From Sulfurivermis sp041678005 (lineage in GTDB: Bacteria > Pseudomonadota > Gammaproteobacteria > Thiohalomonadales > Thiohalomonadaceae): a stretch of DNA of 46,577 bases. The notes beneath the pieces are model-generated. The model made no database searches, had not been told where the DNA came from, and worked only from the letters and a program-made list of their open reading frames with translations. Both the position numbers and the translations under genes were made by a program. Location of the stretch: contig JBAYOW010000014.1 of NCBI GenBank assembly GCA_041678005.1, forward strand, positions 1 through 46,577. Reading direction: 5' to 3'. Shown piece by piece: positions 30,243 through 40,329 of this stretch; within the stretch, counting starts at the first letter, position 1; every line of letters starts with the position of its first letter.

Positions 30243-32039
30243 ATGTCAACTGGTTGGTCTGTGCCCGGTTTTCTATTTTCATGTTTGTTATTGCTTGGCT
30301 CCAATTCAGCCTTTGGAGCTACAGCACAGGCGCTTGGTTATACACCGGCCTACGCGCCTGGCTTTTCTCACTTCAACTATGTCAATCCAGCTGCACCCAA
30401 GGGCGGTAGTATCAATCTTGGTGTTGTGGGCGGTTTCGATAGTCTCAATCCATTCGTGCTGAAAGGGCAGGCTGCGGCCGGTTTGACGGATCTTATGTTT
30501 GAGACGCTGATGGAAGGCAGCCTGGATGAGCCCTTCAGTCAGTACGGCTTGCTGGCTGAGGATGTGGAGCTGGCAGCAGACCATCGCTCGGTTAGCTATC
30601 GTTTGAATCCACAGGCACGTTTTTATGATGGTTCAACTGTTACCGCTGAGGATGTTAAATTCTCCTTTGACCTTTTGCGTGAGCATGGTCATCCGCAATA
30701 CCGTTTCTATTGGTCCGATATCGAGCGTGCCGTCGTCCTGGACGAGCGACAAGTGCGCTTTGATTTCGCCAAGGTCAACCCTGAATTACATATGATCGTC
30801 GGTCAGATCCCGATCTTTGCGCAGCATTGGGTCGATGAACGTGACTTCACTCGTATGGCCCTGGATGAGCCTGTGACCAGCGGTCCTTATCAGATCGAAA
30901 AATATGAACTAGGCAAATACATCACCTTTGTGCGCAACAAGGATTACTGGGCGCGCGATCTGAATGTGCGGCGTGGTTTGTTTAATTTTGATCGGGTTAC
31001 TTTCAAGTTCTATCGTGATTTTACCGTGGCACTGGAGGCGTTCAAGGCCGGCGAGTTTGATTTCAATGCCGAGTACAACTCCAAGACCTGGGCGCGTGAT
31101 TATATTGGTAGTAAATTTCGTGATGGCAGAATCCTGAAAGCAGAATTGGAACATCACAACAATGCAGGTATACAGGGTTTTGCCTTCAATCTGCGGCGCT
31201 CGCTGTTCCAGGATATTCGCGTGCGACGTGCATTATCTCTGGCGCTGGATTTTGAATGGTCTAATCGTCAGTTGTTTTATAATCAGTATCGACGTTGTGA
31301 TAGTTATTTCAGCAATAGCGAATTGGCTGCACATGGTGTTCCCACTGAAGATGAATTGGCCTTGTTAGAGCCGTTTCGTGCGCAGTTGCCAGCCGAGCTG
31401 TTTGAACGGCCTTGGTCGCCACCGAGCACAGATGCACCAGATGGTCTGCGTAGCAATTTGCGTAAGGCAAAAAATTTATTGCACGAGGCCGGTTGGGATT
31501 ATCGCGATAATGCCTTGCGCAATGCTGCGGGTGAAGTGTTTCATTTTGATATCCTGCTGGTGCAAAAAGGTTTTGAGCGCATCGTTGCGCCATATGCCCG
31601 CAACCTGGCAAAGTTGGGTATCACGGTAAGTTATCGGACGGTAGACTCAGCTTTGTATCAGCGGCGCATGGATACCTATGACTTTGATATGGTGGTTGCC
31701 GCTTTTGGTCAGTCGCAGTCGCCTGGCAATGAGTTGATAAGCATGCTGCATTCCTCAAGTGCAGATCAGGAAGGTGCACGCAATCTCATGGGAATCAAAA
31801 ATCCTGTCGTCGATGCATTGGTTGAGCAGGTGATTTATGCCCAAGACCGCAAGGCACTGGTTACTGCTACGCGTGCCCTGGATCGGGTGCTGCTCTGGGG
31901 TGAATATATCGTGCCGCAATGGTATATCGGCACACACCGCATTGCCTGGTGGAATCGTTTTGCCTGGCCACAGCAGCTGCCTTTGTATTACAACGCGACA
32001 AGCTGGATGTTGAGCACTTGGTGGCTGCAGGAGGACTGA
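30243..32039 (+). CDS. yejA: Periplasmic peptide-binding protein of the Yej importer (SBP family 5)
   Basis: The protein of about 598 residues has a signal peptide (PGFLFSCLLLLGSNSAFGA) and the family 5 solute-binding fold. Typical parts are FSHFNYVNPAAPKGGSI, DSLNPFVLKG, GLLAEDVELAADHRSVSYRL and the hinge DGSTVTAEDVKFSFDLL. YejA captures oligopeptides and peptide-nucleotide microcins such as microcin C. ATG 30243 with GGGGC seven bases before it is preferred over ATG 30219, where AAGG directly abuts the start. It heads the yejABEF operon, 31 bases after ppiD. Confidence 0.92.
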   Translation: MSTGWSVPGFLFSCLLLLGSNSAFGATAQALGYTPAYAPGFSHFNYVNPAAPKGGSINLGVVGGFDSLNPFVLKGQAAAGLTDLMFETLMEGSLDEPFSQYGLLAEDVELAADHRSVSYRLNPQARFYDGSTVTAEDVKFSFDLLREHGHPQYRFYWSDIERAVVLDERQVRFDFAKVNPELHMIVGQIPIFAQHWVDERDFTRMALDEPVTSGPYQIEKYELGKYITFVRNKDYWARDLNVRRGLFNFDRVTFKFYRDFTVALEAFKAGEFDFNAEYNSKTWARDYIGSKFRDGRILKAELEHHNNAGIQGFAFNLRRSLFQDIRVRRALSLALDFEWSNRQLFYNQYRRCDSYFSNSELAAHGVPTEDELALLEPFRAQLPAELFERPWSPPSTDAPDGLRSNLRKAKNLLHEAGWDYRDNALRNAAGEVFHFDILLVQKGFERIVAPYARNLAKLGITVSYRTVDSALYQRRMDTYDFDMVVAAFGQSQSPGNELISMLHSSSADQEGARNLMGIKNPVVDALVEQVIYAQDRKALVTATRALDRVLLWGEYIVPQWYIGTHRIAWWNRFAWPQQLPLYYNATSWMLSTWWLQED

Positions 32040-32042
32040 ATC

Positions 32043-33095
32043 TTGGCGGCTTATATTTTTAAACGACTGCTGCTGATGATACCGACTTTGTTCGGTGTCT
32101 TGCTGATTACCTTTATAGTGATCCAATTTGTTCCCGGTGGGCCAGTTGAGCAACTGGTGGCCCAGTTGAAAGCTCAGGACATGCAGGGCGAGGTCAGTAG
32201 CGGTACGCAAGGGCTTTATCGTGGTGCGCAGGGTTTAGATGCCGAACGTCTTGCCGAACTACAGGCATATTATGGCTTTGACAAGCCAGCCTGGCAGCGT
32301 TTTGTCGAGATGTTGGGTAACTATTTGAGCTTTAACCTCGGCGAGAGTTATTTTCATCATCGCTCAGTAGTGGAGCTGGTGGTTTCGCGGTTGCCGGTCT
32401 CTATCAGTCTGGGGATGTGGACATTCCTGCTGACTTATTTGATCTCTGTGCCGCTGGGCGTGGCAAAGGCGGTGCGCGATGGCTCTGCATTTGATCTGCT
32501 GACCAGTACTTTGGTTTTGATAGGATTTTCCATTCCTGGTTTCGTGCTGGGCATAACCTTGCTGGTGTTATTTGGTGGTGGCAGCTTTTGGGATATCTTT
32601 CCCCTGCGTGGACTGACTTCCGATGGTTGGGAAGATTTATCGCTGTTGGGCAAGACGCTGGATTATCTATGGCATATGGTCTTGCCAGTGACGGCATCGG
32701 TGGTTGGCAGTTTTGCTGTGATGACTATGCTGACTAAAAACAGCTTTCTTGAAGAGATCCGCAAACAGTATGTTCTTACAGCCAGAGCCAAGGGCTTGAG
32801 CGAACGAGCCGTGCTATATCGTCATGTATTTCGTAATGCCATCATTCCATTGATTACAGGATTTCCAGGCGCATTTTTGGCAGCATTTTTTACTGGCAGT
32901 CTGTTGATTGAAGCTATTTTTTCTCTCGATGGGATTGGTCTGCTTTCTTATGATGCAGTGATGAAGCGCGATTATCCGGTGGTGATGGGGACCTTGTATC
33001 TGTTTACCCTGATTGGTTTGGTGGGCAAGTTACTGACGGATATTTGCTATGTGTTGGTAGATCCACGTATTCAGTTTGAGTCAGCTAAACAATGA
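32043..33095 (+). CDS. yejB: Yej peptide ABC importer permease
   Basis: This inner-membrane permease of 350 residues has about six helices and starts MAAYIFKRLLLMIPTLFGVL. The binding-protein-dependent transport motif is seen in RAKGLSERAVLYRHVFRNAIIP, where the EAA loop contacts the ATPase. It uses a TTG start at 32043, supported by AGGAGG eight bases upstream and only three bases from the yejA stop. It overlaps yejE by four bases. Confidence 0.93.
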   Translation: MAAYIFKRLLLMIPTLFGVLLITFIVIQFVPGGPVEQLVAQLKAQDMQGEVSSGTQGLYRGAQGLDAERLAELQAYYGFDKPAWQRFVEMLGNYLSFNLGESYFHHRSVVELVVSRLPVSISLGMWTFLLTYLISVPLGVAKAVRDGSAFDLLTSTLVLIGFSIPGFVLGITLLVLFGGGSFWDIFPLRGLTSDGWEDLSLLGKTLDYLWHMVLPVTASVVGSFAVMTMLTKNSFLEEIRKQYVLTARAKGLSERAVLYRHVFRNAIIPLITGFPGAFLAAFFTGSLLIEAIFSLDGIGLLSYDAVMKRDYPVVMGTLYLFTLIGLVGKLLTDICYVLVDPRIQFESAKQ

Positions 33096-34111
33096 GCGCA
33101 TCCAGTCGTCGACGTGCCTGGCAGCGCTTTAAGGCTAATCGACGCGGTTATTACAGCCTGTGGTTATTTGGTTTGTTGTTTGTGCTCAGCTTGGGCGCTG
33201 AGGTGTTGTCCAATGACAAGCCGCTCGTTGTGCATTATCAGGGTGAGTTTTATTTTCCGTTGTTTGTCACCTACCCTGAAACCACCTTTGGTGGCGACTT
33301 TATTACCGAGACAGATTATCTCGATCCATATATTCGTCAGCAACTGCATACGGGCGATAACCGGGCTGTTTATCCACTCAACCCTTATAGTTACAACACC
33401 ATCAATTATTTTGCCCAAGCACCAAATCCAGCACCGCCCTCAAGACAAAACCTTCTCGGCACAGATGATCGTGGTCGCGATGTATTGGCCAGGTTGATCT
33501 ATGGCTTTCGTGTTTCAGTTTTGTTTGGTTTGGCGTTGACGGCGATAGGTGTTTCTATCGGCATTATAGCTGGTGCTATTCAGGGTTATTTTGGTGGACG
33601 CATCGATCTGTTTGGCCAGCGTTTCATGGAAGTATGGGGCTCTATGCCGGAACTGTATCTGCTGATTATTTTTGCTGCTATTTTTCAGCCCAGCCTGTTG
33701 TTGTTGATAGTGCTGCTTAGTCTATTTGGCTGGATGGGTCTGGCCGATTATGTGCGCGCCGAATTCTTGCGCGGCCGCAATATGGATTATGTGCGTGCCG
33801 CGCGTGCGCTTGGTGTATCCAATAGGCAGATCATGTGGCGGCATTTGTTGCCAAATGCGATGACGCCGGTGATTACCTTTTTGCCTTTTCGTATTAGTGG
33901 TGCTGTGCTGGCGTTGACTAGTCTGGACTTTCTTGGCCTGGGCGTGCCGCCAACTACACCTAGCCTGGGTGAGCTGTTGGCGCAAGGGAAAGACAGTATT
34001 GATGCCTGGTGGCTGTCGATGACCACCTTTGTCGTGCTGGTCGGCACCTTGATGTTGTTAATCTTTATTGGCGAGGCGTTGCGCTCGGCACTGGATACGC
34101 GGCAGGGATGA
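33092..34111 (+). CDS. yejE: Yej peptide ABC importer permease
   Basis: The 339-residue protein is the second permease. An N-terminal helix (YYSLWLFGLLFVLSLGAEVL) is followed by a periplasmic stretch, then five helices with the OppC-type motifs LLGTDDRGRDVLARLIYG and RAARALGVSNRQIMWRHLLPN (EAA loop). The start overlaps the yejB stop (ATGA). yejF begins two bases after its stop. Confidence 0.94.
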   Translation: MSASSRRRAWQRFKANRRGYYSLWLFGLLFVLSLGAEVLSNDKPLVVHYQGEFYFPLFVTYPETTFGGDFITETDYLDPYIRQQLHTGDNRAVYPLNPYSYNTINYFAQAPNPAPPSRQNLLGTDDRGRDVLARLIYGFRVSVLFGLALTAIGVSIGIIAGAIQGYFGGRIDLFGQRFMEVWGSMPELYLLIIFAAIFQPSLLLLIVLLSLFGWMGLADYVRAEFLRGRNMDYVRAARALGVSNRQIMWRHLLPNAMTPVITFLPFRISGAVLALTSLDFLGLGVPPTTPSLGELLAQGKDSIDAWWLSMTTFVVLVGTLMLLIFIGEALRSALDTRQG

Positions 34112-34112
34112 G

Positions 34113-35714
34113 ATGAGCGTCTTGCTGGAAATTGACAATCTTGGGGTGAGTTTTACTTCTGCTGCTAAGAAGCAGGTGGTGGTGGAGTCGGTAAGCTTGA
34201 CTATACACGCTGGCGAGAAGCTGGCTCTGGTGGGTGAATCTGGCTCAGGCAAGTCAGTCACGGCCATGTCTATCTTGCGCTTGCATGAGCAGAAGTATAC
34301 AGAGTACACAGGCAATATCCGCTTTGCTGAGCGTGAAGTATTGGAACTGCCAGAGCGGGAGCTACGCGGGATCCGTGGACGTGAGATCACGATGATCTTC
34401 CAGGAGCCGATGATTGCGCTCAACCCTTTACACACCATAGGTCAGCAAATTGTCGAGCCTTTGTTATTACACGAAGGGCTCGATGCCAAGACGGCAGAAC
34501 AACGAGCAATTTATTTGCTTGAGCGGGTTGGTATTGCCGATGCAAGCCAGCGTATGGCAGCCTGGCCGCATCAGCTATCAGGTGGTCAGCGCCAGCGAGT
34601 AATGATCGCCATGGCATTGGCTTGTCGCCCCAGATTGCTTATTGCCGATGAGCCAACAACTGCACTTGATGTCACCATCCAGCGGCAAATCCTTGATTTG
34701 CTCAATGAGCTGCAGGCTGAATTTGGTATGGCGGTGTTACTCATTACCCATGACCTGAATATGGTGCGCTATTTTGCTGAACGTGTTTGTGTCATGCAAA
34801 AAGGTCGGCTAGTGGAGCAAGGTGAGGTGGCTGCATTATTTGCTGCGCCCCAACACCCATACACCCAACATTTAATGGCCAGCGAACCAGATGCGATCTC
34901 AGCCGCTGAAGAACGTGCTGCGTTCGAGCAGCAATCGCCGCTGTTGCAGGCTCATGACTTGTCCTGTGTATTCCCTATTAAGGCTGGGTTTTTTCGTCGT
35001 CAGGTAGGAGAAGTGCGTGCGGTAGATAAGGTGCAATTGCAACTGCGACCAGGCGAAACTTTGGGGATCGTAGGTGAGTCTGGTTCTGGTAAATCTACAC
35101 TGGGGCTTTGCCTGTTGCGTTTGCAGGATTGCCAGGGGGAGATTATGTTTGTCGATCAGCGCCTGGATAAATTATCTCAAGCTGGCCTGCGTCCATTACG
35201 GCGACATTTTCAAATGGTCTTTCAGGATCCTTTCTCTTCCCTGTCGCCTCGCTTGACGGTGGAGCAGATCATTGGCGAAGGCTTGGGCTTGCATTTTCCA
35301 CAGCTGGATAAGGACGCCCGACGTGCGCGTACCTTGCAGGTACTTGATGAAGTAGGTTTGCCAGCTGATATTCTGGCGCGCTATCCGCATGAATTTTCTG
35401 GCGGCCAGCGTCAGCGTATAGCCATCGCTCGTGCCATTGTGTTGGAGCCCAAACTGATTTTGTTTGACGAGCCTACCAGTGCGCTGGATGTGTCGGTACA
35501 AAAGCAGGTATTGAGTTTGTTGCATGAATTACAACAGCGGCATCGCCTGAGTTATCTGTTTATCTCGCATGATCTCAGAGTAATTCGCGCCGTCGCCCAT
35601 AGAGTCATGGTAATGCATCAGGGGGAGGTGGTGGAGACTGCGCCGACTGAGCAGCTATTTGCTAGTCCTCAACATCCGTACACACAAAAGCTACTCGCTG
35701 CAACGTTAATGTAA
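34113..35714 (+). CDS. yejF: Yej peptide ABC importer ATPase with two nucleotide-binding domains
   Basis: The protein of 533 residues fuses two ABC ATPase domains. The first has Walker A GESGSGKS (41-48), signature LSGGQRQRV and Walker B LLIADEPTTALD. The second has a second GESGSGKST, signature FSGGQRQRI and LILFDEPTSALD. Both carry the oligopeptide-type C-terminal extension QHPYTQ(H/K)L. It powers the YejBE permease. The ATG at 34113 follows the yejE stop directly; upstream in-frame starts lie inside yejE. Confidence 0.95.
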   Translation: MSVLLEIDNLGVSFTSAAKKQVVVESVSLTIHAGEKLALVGESGSGKSVTAMSILRLHEQKYTEYTGNIRFAEREVLELPERELRGIRGREITMIFQEPMIALNPLHTIGQQIVEPLLLHEGLDAKTAEQRAIYLLERVGIADASQRMAAWPHQLSGGQRQRVMIAMALACRPRLLIADEPTTALDVTIQRQILDLLNELQAEFGMAVLLITHDLNMVRYFAERVCVMQKGRLVEQGEVAALFAAPQHPYTQHLMASEPDAISAAEERAAFEQQSPLLQAHDLSCVFPIKAGFFRRQVGEVRAVDKVQLQLRPGETLGIVGESGSGKSTLGLCLLRLQDCQGEIMFVDQRLDKLSQAGLRPLRRHFQMVFQDPFSSLSPRLTVEQIIGEGLGLHFPQLDKDARRARTLQVLDEVGLPADILARYPHEFSGGQRQRIAIARAIVLEPKLILFDEPTSALDVSVQKQVLSLLHELQQRHRLSYLFISHDLRVIRAVAHRVMVMHQGEVVETAPTEQLFASPQHPYTQKLLAATLM

Positions 35715-35750
35715 CTGAGGGTGGTTTGAAAGCATTCTCCAGGAGTTGCT

Positions 35751-37403
35751 TTACATATTCCCAGCCTGCTTGGTGACATCCACATATAAGGTCAGGCGCT
35801 GTCCTGGTTGCAGGTATTTTTTACCATCAAGTTTGTTCCAGCTGATCAGCTTGTTGATACTGACACGAAACTTTTGTGAGATGGCGTGTAGTGAGTCGCC
35901 ACTGCGAACGACATAGCCAATGCGTTGCTGAGTATTTTTGGCAAACGGGTGGGTGAAGCTGGCAGGATTGTTGGCAGCGATCGCCGTTTCCTTGTTTGGT
36001 GTCCAGATCACCAGCTTACGCCCAGGCATCAATGGGTCGCGTGGCGCCATGCCATTCCAGCGTGCAAGTTGATTGACTCCTACGTCATGACGGTGTGCGA
36101 TGTTCCACAAGGAGTCACCACTTTTAACCAGGTAGTTGATCTTATTGCCTTGACGTGTCAGGTTTTGCGTGGCTATGAGGCGCTGCTCTTCACTCAACTG
36201 GTAGCTGGCCAGACTCTTTCTGGCTACTGGTATGGTGAGTGAGCTACCAGCACGAATCATATTGCTACGCAGGTTGTTGACGCTTTTGAGTAGCTCTGTG
36301 GTGGTGCGATATTGCTGGGCAATTTGCAACAGGCTTTCACCGTTCTTGATCTTGTGGCGCTGCCAATGGACGCGTTTCTCCGCTGGATATTCGGCCAGAC
36401 GCTGCTTGAAGCTGTCTACTCGCTCAATGGGCAGGAGTAGATCGTAAGGGCCGTCAGGGTTTGTTGACCAGTGATTGAAGCCTGGATTGTACAGGTAAAT
36501 ATCTTCAAGCGAGATTTCTGCCAGTTCTGCAGCAAGCGCCAGATCAATCTGCGAGTCCAGTTCTACAGTATCGAGAAAGGCTTCATTGGGTATGCTTTCC
36601 AGAGTTGTATTATATGCTTCTGGTTCTTTGACCAGACGAGAGATAGCCAGAAGCTTGGGGACATAACTACGTGTTTCCAACGGTAATTTCAGTGACCAGA
36701 AATCTGTCGGCTTGCCTTTGGCCTTGTTGTTGGCGATAGCTCGTTTGACTGTCCCTTCACCAGAATTATAGGCTGCAATGGCCAGCAACCATTCGCCATC
36801 AAAGTGATCGCGCAGGTATTCAAGGTAATCCAGGGCCGCACGCGTTGAGGCGGCAACATCGCGGCGGCCGTCGTACCACCAGTCTTGTTTCAGGCCAAAG
36901 CGCTTGCCTGTGCCGGGGATGAACTGCCAAAGACCAGCGGCACGGCCATGGGAATAGGCGAATGGTTGAAAGGCGCTTTCTACTACCGGCAATAGCGCCA
37001 GCTCAGTAGGCATGCCGCGCTTTTCTATGGCCTCAACAATCAGATAAAAATAAGGACTGGCGCGAGTGAATACTCTATCTAGATAGTCTTGGTTCCTTGC
37101 ATACCACTCAAGTTCGCCAGTCACGCCAGAATGCTCGTGATCAGGCAGACTCATGCCATAACGAATACGCTCCCACAGATCCTGCGGGGCTGTGCATAGA
37201 TCACCTGATTCGTCAGCCAGGCTCCAGTCTGGTTTTTTGCTTTTTGCTTTTTGCACGACATTTTGCACGACATGTGTTTTTACTTTTTCCGTTTCAGTCT
37301 GGTCAATCAGGGGCTCATCCTGCCGCGCCTGTTGTGTTAGGCAGCCAGTAAGCAGTAGGGGAAAAAGTGCCAGTGCGAGGGTGCGATGCATAATTTTATT
37401 CAT
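35751..37403 (-). CDS. mltD: Membrane-bound lytic murein transglycosylase D
   Basis: The 550-residue lipoprotein (lipobox LLLTGC, lipidated cysteine near 21) cleaves glycan strands in peptidoglycan. The transglycosylase domain lies near 125-270, with the catalytic glutamate in VVESAFQPFAYS and the motifs GRAAGLWQFIPGTG and AYNSGEGTV. Three LysM modules for glycan binding follow (KIKNGESLLQIAQQY, LVKSGDSLWNIAHRH, VVRSGDSLHAISQKF). It faces yejF convergently and shares orientation with gloB upstream. Confidence 0.94.
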   Translation of the reverse strand: MNKIMHRTLALALFPLLLTGCLTQQARQDEPLIDQTETEKVKTHVVQNVVQKAKSKKPDWSLADESGDLCTAPQDLWERIRYGMSLPDHEHSGVTGELEWYARNQDYLDRVFTRASPYFYLIVEAIEKRGMPTELALLPVVESAFQPFAYSHGRAAGLWQFIPGTGKRFGLKQDWWYDGRRDVAASTRAALDYLEYLRDHFDGEWLLAIAAYNSGEGTVKRAIANNKAKGKPTDFWSLKLPLETRSYVPKLLAISRLVKEPEAYNTTLESIPNEAFLDTVELDSQIDLALAAELAEISLEDIYLYNPGFNHWSTNPDGPYDLLLPIERVDSFKQRLAEYPAEKRVHWQRHKIKNGESLLQIAQQYRTTTELLKSVNNLRSNMIRAGSSLTIPVARKSLASYQLSEEQRLIATQNLTRQGNKINYLVKSGDSLWNIAHRHDVGVNQLARWNGMAPRDPLMPGRKLVIWTPNKETAIAANNPASFTHPFAKNTQQRIGYVVRSGDSLHAISQKFRVSINKLISWNKLDGKKYLQPGQRLTLYVDVTKQAGNM

Positions 37404-37467
37404 CAGTAAGCAGGCCTTGCGATGGTAGGCTTTAAGCGAGATGGGTTATTTGTCAAGTTCATGAATT

Positions 37468-38241
37468 TCAATCCAGTGTGTCTTTCCAGTAGCGTAGCGT
37501 GGCAAAGACCTCGGCTCCATTACGTAGTTTCCGCTGGGCAAATTCCTCTGCGGCCAAAACAACTGCCGGAATATCCCAGCGCAGGAATGGATTGGTCATG
37601 AGCTCTTCCTGCAAGTTTGCCGGTACAGTAGCTTTATTTTGCGCACGGTATTCAGCAACCTTTTCAATACGAGCGAGAATGGCCTGATTGTCAGGTTCCA
37701 CCACACGAGCGAAACGCAGATTGTCGGCGGTATATTCATGGGCACAATACACCAATGTATCTTCAGGCAGTGCAGCGATGCGATTAAGTGAATTGTGCAT
37801 CTGCTCTGGCGTGCCATCAAATATTCGCCCGCAGCCAGCGGTAAATAAGGTGTCACCGCAAAATAGCGCATCATGACCAAGATAACCTACATGCCCGCGG
37901 GTATGGCCGGGAATGTCCATTACAGTCAACTCCAGATCTAGCTGTGGCAAATGTATTTGCTCACCTTCTTTGACAGGATGTGTCAGGCCAGGGATGGGCT
38001 CTTGTGCTGAACCATAGACTGGCGTGTCATAACGGGCAACAAGCTCGGCGATACCACCTGTATGATCGAGGTGATGATGTGTTATCAGAATCGCCAATGG
38101 CTCCAGCCTATGTGACTCAAGATAGGTCAGCACTGGTGTTGCATCTCCCGGATCGACGATAGCCACCTGGCGAGCGCCGGGGTTGCTCGCAAGCCAGATA
38201 TAATTGTCGGCAAAAGCGGGGATGTAAAGAAATTCAGGCAT
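37468..38241 (-). CDS. gloB: Hydroxyacylglutathione hydrolase (glyoxalase II)
   Basis: GloB hydrolyses S-lactoylglutathione to lactate in methylglyoxal detoxification. The 257-residue metallo-beta-lactamase-fold protein has the metal motif THHHLDHTGG near residue 52, GHTRGHVGYL, CGDTLF and CAHEYTADNLRF. The start MPEFLYIPAFADNYIW at 38241 fits homologues; an upstream ATG in frame would overlap the divergent methyltransferase gene. Only 37 bases separate the two divergent starts, so their promoters and ribosome binding sites must overlap. Confidence 0.95.
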   Translation of the reverse strand: MPEFLYIPAFADNYIWLASNPGARQVAIVDPGDATPVLTYLESHRLEPLAILITHHHLDHTGGIAELVARYDTPVYGSAQEPIPGLTHPVKEGEQIHLPQLDLELTVMDIPGHTRGHVGYLGHDALFCGDTLFTAGCGRIFDGTPEQMHNSLNRIAALPEDTLVYCAHEYTADNLRFARVVEPDNQAILARIEKVAEYRAQNKATVPANLQEELMTNPFLRWDIPAVVLAAEEFAQRKLRNGAEVFATLRYWKDTLD

Positions 38242-38278
38242 AATACGCGCATGGTGACAGGAGGGAGGTGACAGGTCA

Positions 38279-39082
38279 ATGTGGGCCAGCATCAAACATA
38301 TGTTGCGTGCCTATCGTTGTTACGATGGCAAGGTGGCGCGGGCTGATCTGGCTCGCTGGTATACAAGTCCGCCTGGTCGGAGCCTGGCAGAGAGTGAGCA
38401 GGCCTTGCTGGATGATGTCCTGAGTAATCTGTTTGGTTATCATTTGCTACAGGTCACTGCGCCACAAGGGCATGATCTGAGCACTATATCGCGCATACCT
38501 CATCGCATGCTGATGACTGAGCCTGCGACTGTATTAATGTCCAGCGAACAGGCACCTGCCTATTTTTTGGGCCAGCCTGAATATTTGCCGCTGGCAACAG
38601 AAAGCGTCGATCTGGTGTTGCTGCCACATGTCGTGGAATTTACTGATGATCCACATGCTGTTTTGCGTGAAGCCGAACGGGTCTTGATCGCGGAAGGGTA
38701 TGTGCTGGTGCTTGGCTTTAACCCCTGGAGTTTATGGGGTTTGTGGCGGCTGCTATTTAGGTGGCGTCGTCGTGCACCATGGTGTGGTCGTTTTCTCAGC
38801 CCCTGGCGGATGCAGGACTGGTTATCCTTACTGGGGTTTAAAACGGTTGCCTTGCATCACATTTATTACCGTCCGCCGCTAAGCCAGCCGGGCTTTTTGC
38901 AACGGCTGCAATTTTTTGAATCCTGGGGGCGGCACCTCTGGCCAGTGTTTGGTGGCGTTTATTTGATGGTGGCTAAAAAACGTGTGCTTACCCTGACACC
39001 TATACGCCCACGTTGGCGCCCACAGCGTGCCGTTGTAAACCCAGGGTTTGTTAGCTCGACAGTTGGGAAATTAAATGGCTGA
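38279..39082 (+). CDS. YafS-like SAM-dependent methyltransferase
   Basis: The protein of 267 residues has a methyltransferase core with degenerate SAM-binding motifs. The clearest block is LPLATESVDLVLLPHVVEFTDDPH near residue 103 followed by EAERVLIAEGYVLVLGFNPWSLWGL. Its place between gloB and rnhA-dnaQ is that of E. coli yafS, whose substrate is unknown. AGGAGGGAGG lies before the ATG. It overlaps rnhA by eight bases. Confidence 0.85.
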   Translation: MWASIKHMLRAYRCYDGKVARADLARWYTSPPGRSLAESEQALLDDVLSNLFGYHLLQVTAPQGHDLSTISRIPHRMLMTEPATVLMSSEQAPAYFLGQPEYLPLATESVDLVLLPHVVEFTDDPHAVLREAERVLIAEGYVLVLGFNPWSLWGLWRLLFRWRRRAPWCGRFLSPWRMQDWLSLLGFKTVALHHIYYRPPLSQPGFLQRLQFFESWGRHLWPVFGGVYLMVAKKRVLTLTPIRPRWRPQRAVVNPGFVSSTVGKLNG

Positions 39083-39530
39083 AATCAATGATGTCGTAGA
39101 TGTTTATACCGATGGAGCTTGTCGAGGCAATCCTGGGCCCGGTGGTTGGGGGGCTTTGTTGCGTTATAAGGACAAGGAAAAAACTTTATACGGTGCCGAA
39201 GCGCAGACTACCAATAACCGCATGGAATTAATGGCGGCGATCATGGCTCTGGAGGAGCTAAAGCGTGGTTGCAAAGTCAAGCTGACTACAGATTCACAAT
39301 ATGTCATGAAAGGGATCACGGAATGGTTGGCTAATTGGCGTCGCCGTGGCTGGAAAACCGCAGATAAAAAACCGGTCAAAAACGCCGATTTATGGCAACG
39401 CCTGGATGCCGCCTGTCAGCGCCATCAGGTAGAGTGGCATTGGGTGCGTGGTCATAATGGTCACACAGAAAATGAATTGGCCGATGCGCTGGCCAATCGT
39501 GCTATCGATGAAATGCAGGGGCTTGTCTGA
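39075..39530 (+). CDS. rnhA: Ribonuclease HI
   Basis: RNase HI cuts RNA in RNA-DNA hybrids. The 151-residue protein contains all four catalytic acids: YTDGACRGNPGPGGWG (D near 12), NNRMELMAA (E), TTDSQYVMKGI (D) and NELADALAN (D), plus the basic protrusion WLANWRRRGWKT. It overlaps the methyltransferase gene upstream and, by one base (TGATG), dnaQ downstream. Confidence 0.97.
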   Translation: MAEINDVVDVYTDGACRGNPGPGGWGALLRYKDKEKTLYGAEAQTTNNRMELMAAIMALEELKRGCKVKLTTDSQYVMKGITEWLANWRRRGWKTADKKPVKNADLWQRLDAACQRHQVEWHWVRGHNGHTENELADALANRAIDEMQGLV

Positions 39531-40273
39531 TGCGACAAATTGTCTTGGATACTGAAACCACTGGACTGGATCCTGGCAGTGGACATCGGATTATCGAGAT
39601 TGGCTGCGTTGAGCTTATCAATCGCCGCCCTAGCGGTAATACTTTTCATCAATATCTGCAGCCGGATCGAGAGATCGATGCCGGTGCTATTGAAGTGCAT
39701 GGCATTACCAATGAAATGCTGGCTGATAAACCACATTTTGCCGACATTGCCCAGATGTTTGGTGATTTCATTCGCGGTGCCGAGCTTGTTATCCATAATG
39801 CACCATTTGATCTTGGTTTTATCCGGCATGAGTTCAAACTGCTGAATAATGGTCTTGCCTATGATGAGTTACAGTGCCAGGTACTTGATACCCTGGTTAT
39901 GGCTCGGCAACTTCATCCAGGACAGAGAAACAACCTGGATGCCTTGTGCAAGCGCTATGGGATAGATAATACTCAGCGTGAGCTCCATGGGGCTTTGCTT
40001 GATGCGGAAATACTGGCTGACGTCTATCTGGCTATGACAGGTGGGCAGGTAACTTTGTCACTGGGAGGCAGTGAACATACCTGCAGCAATGATTCATCGG
40101 CAATGATTCGACGCCTGGAGCAACGGTCGGCATTATGCATAGTGCGCGCGAACGAGGATGAGCTGGCCATTCATGAGCAGAGCTTACAGGCCATAGGCAA
40201 GGCAAGTGGTGGGCGATGTTTATGGCAAAACATGGCCTTGGCTGCACTGGAAGACGGTGACAAGTCAGAGTAA
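39530..40273 (+). CDS. dnaQ: DNA polymerase III epsilon subunit, 3'-5' exonuclease
   Basis: The proofreading subunit has 247 residues. Exo I is VLDTETTGLDP, Exo II HNAPFDLGFIRHEF, and Exo III-epsilon HGALLDAEILADVYLAMTGG. The C-terminal tail binds the alpha subunit. Its ATG overlaps the rnhA stop, the common arrangement in proteobacteria, although E. coli has them divergent. Confidence 0.95.
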   Translation: MRQIVLDTETTGLDPGSGHRIIEIGCVELINRRPSGNTFHQYLQPDREIDAGAIEVHGITNEMLADKPHFADIAQMFGDFIRGAELVIHNAPFDLGFIRHEFKLLNNGLAYDELQCQVLDTLVMARQLHPGQRNNLDALCKRYGIDNTQRELHGALLDAEILADVYLAMTGGQVTLSLGGSEHTCSNDSSAMIRRLEQRSALCIVRANEDELAIHEQSLQAIGKASGGRCLWQNMALAALEDGDKSE

Positions 40274-40329
40274 TCTTCTGCATTGGCTGTAATAATAAAA
40301 TTTCATATAAAAATATCGGAGGTGTATGT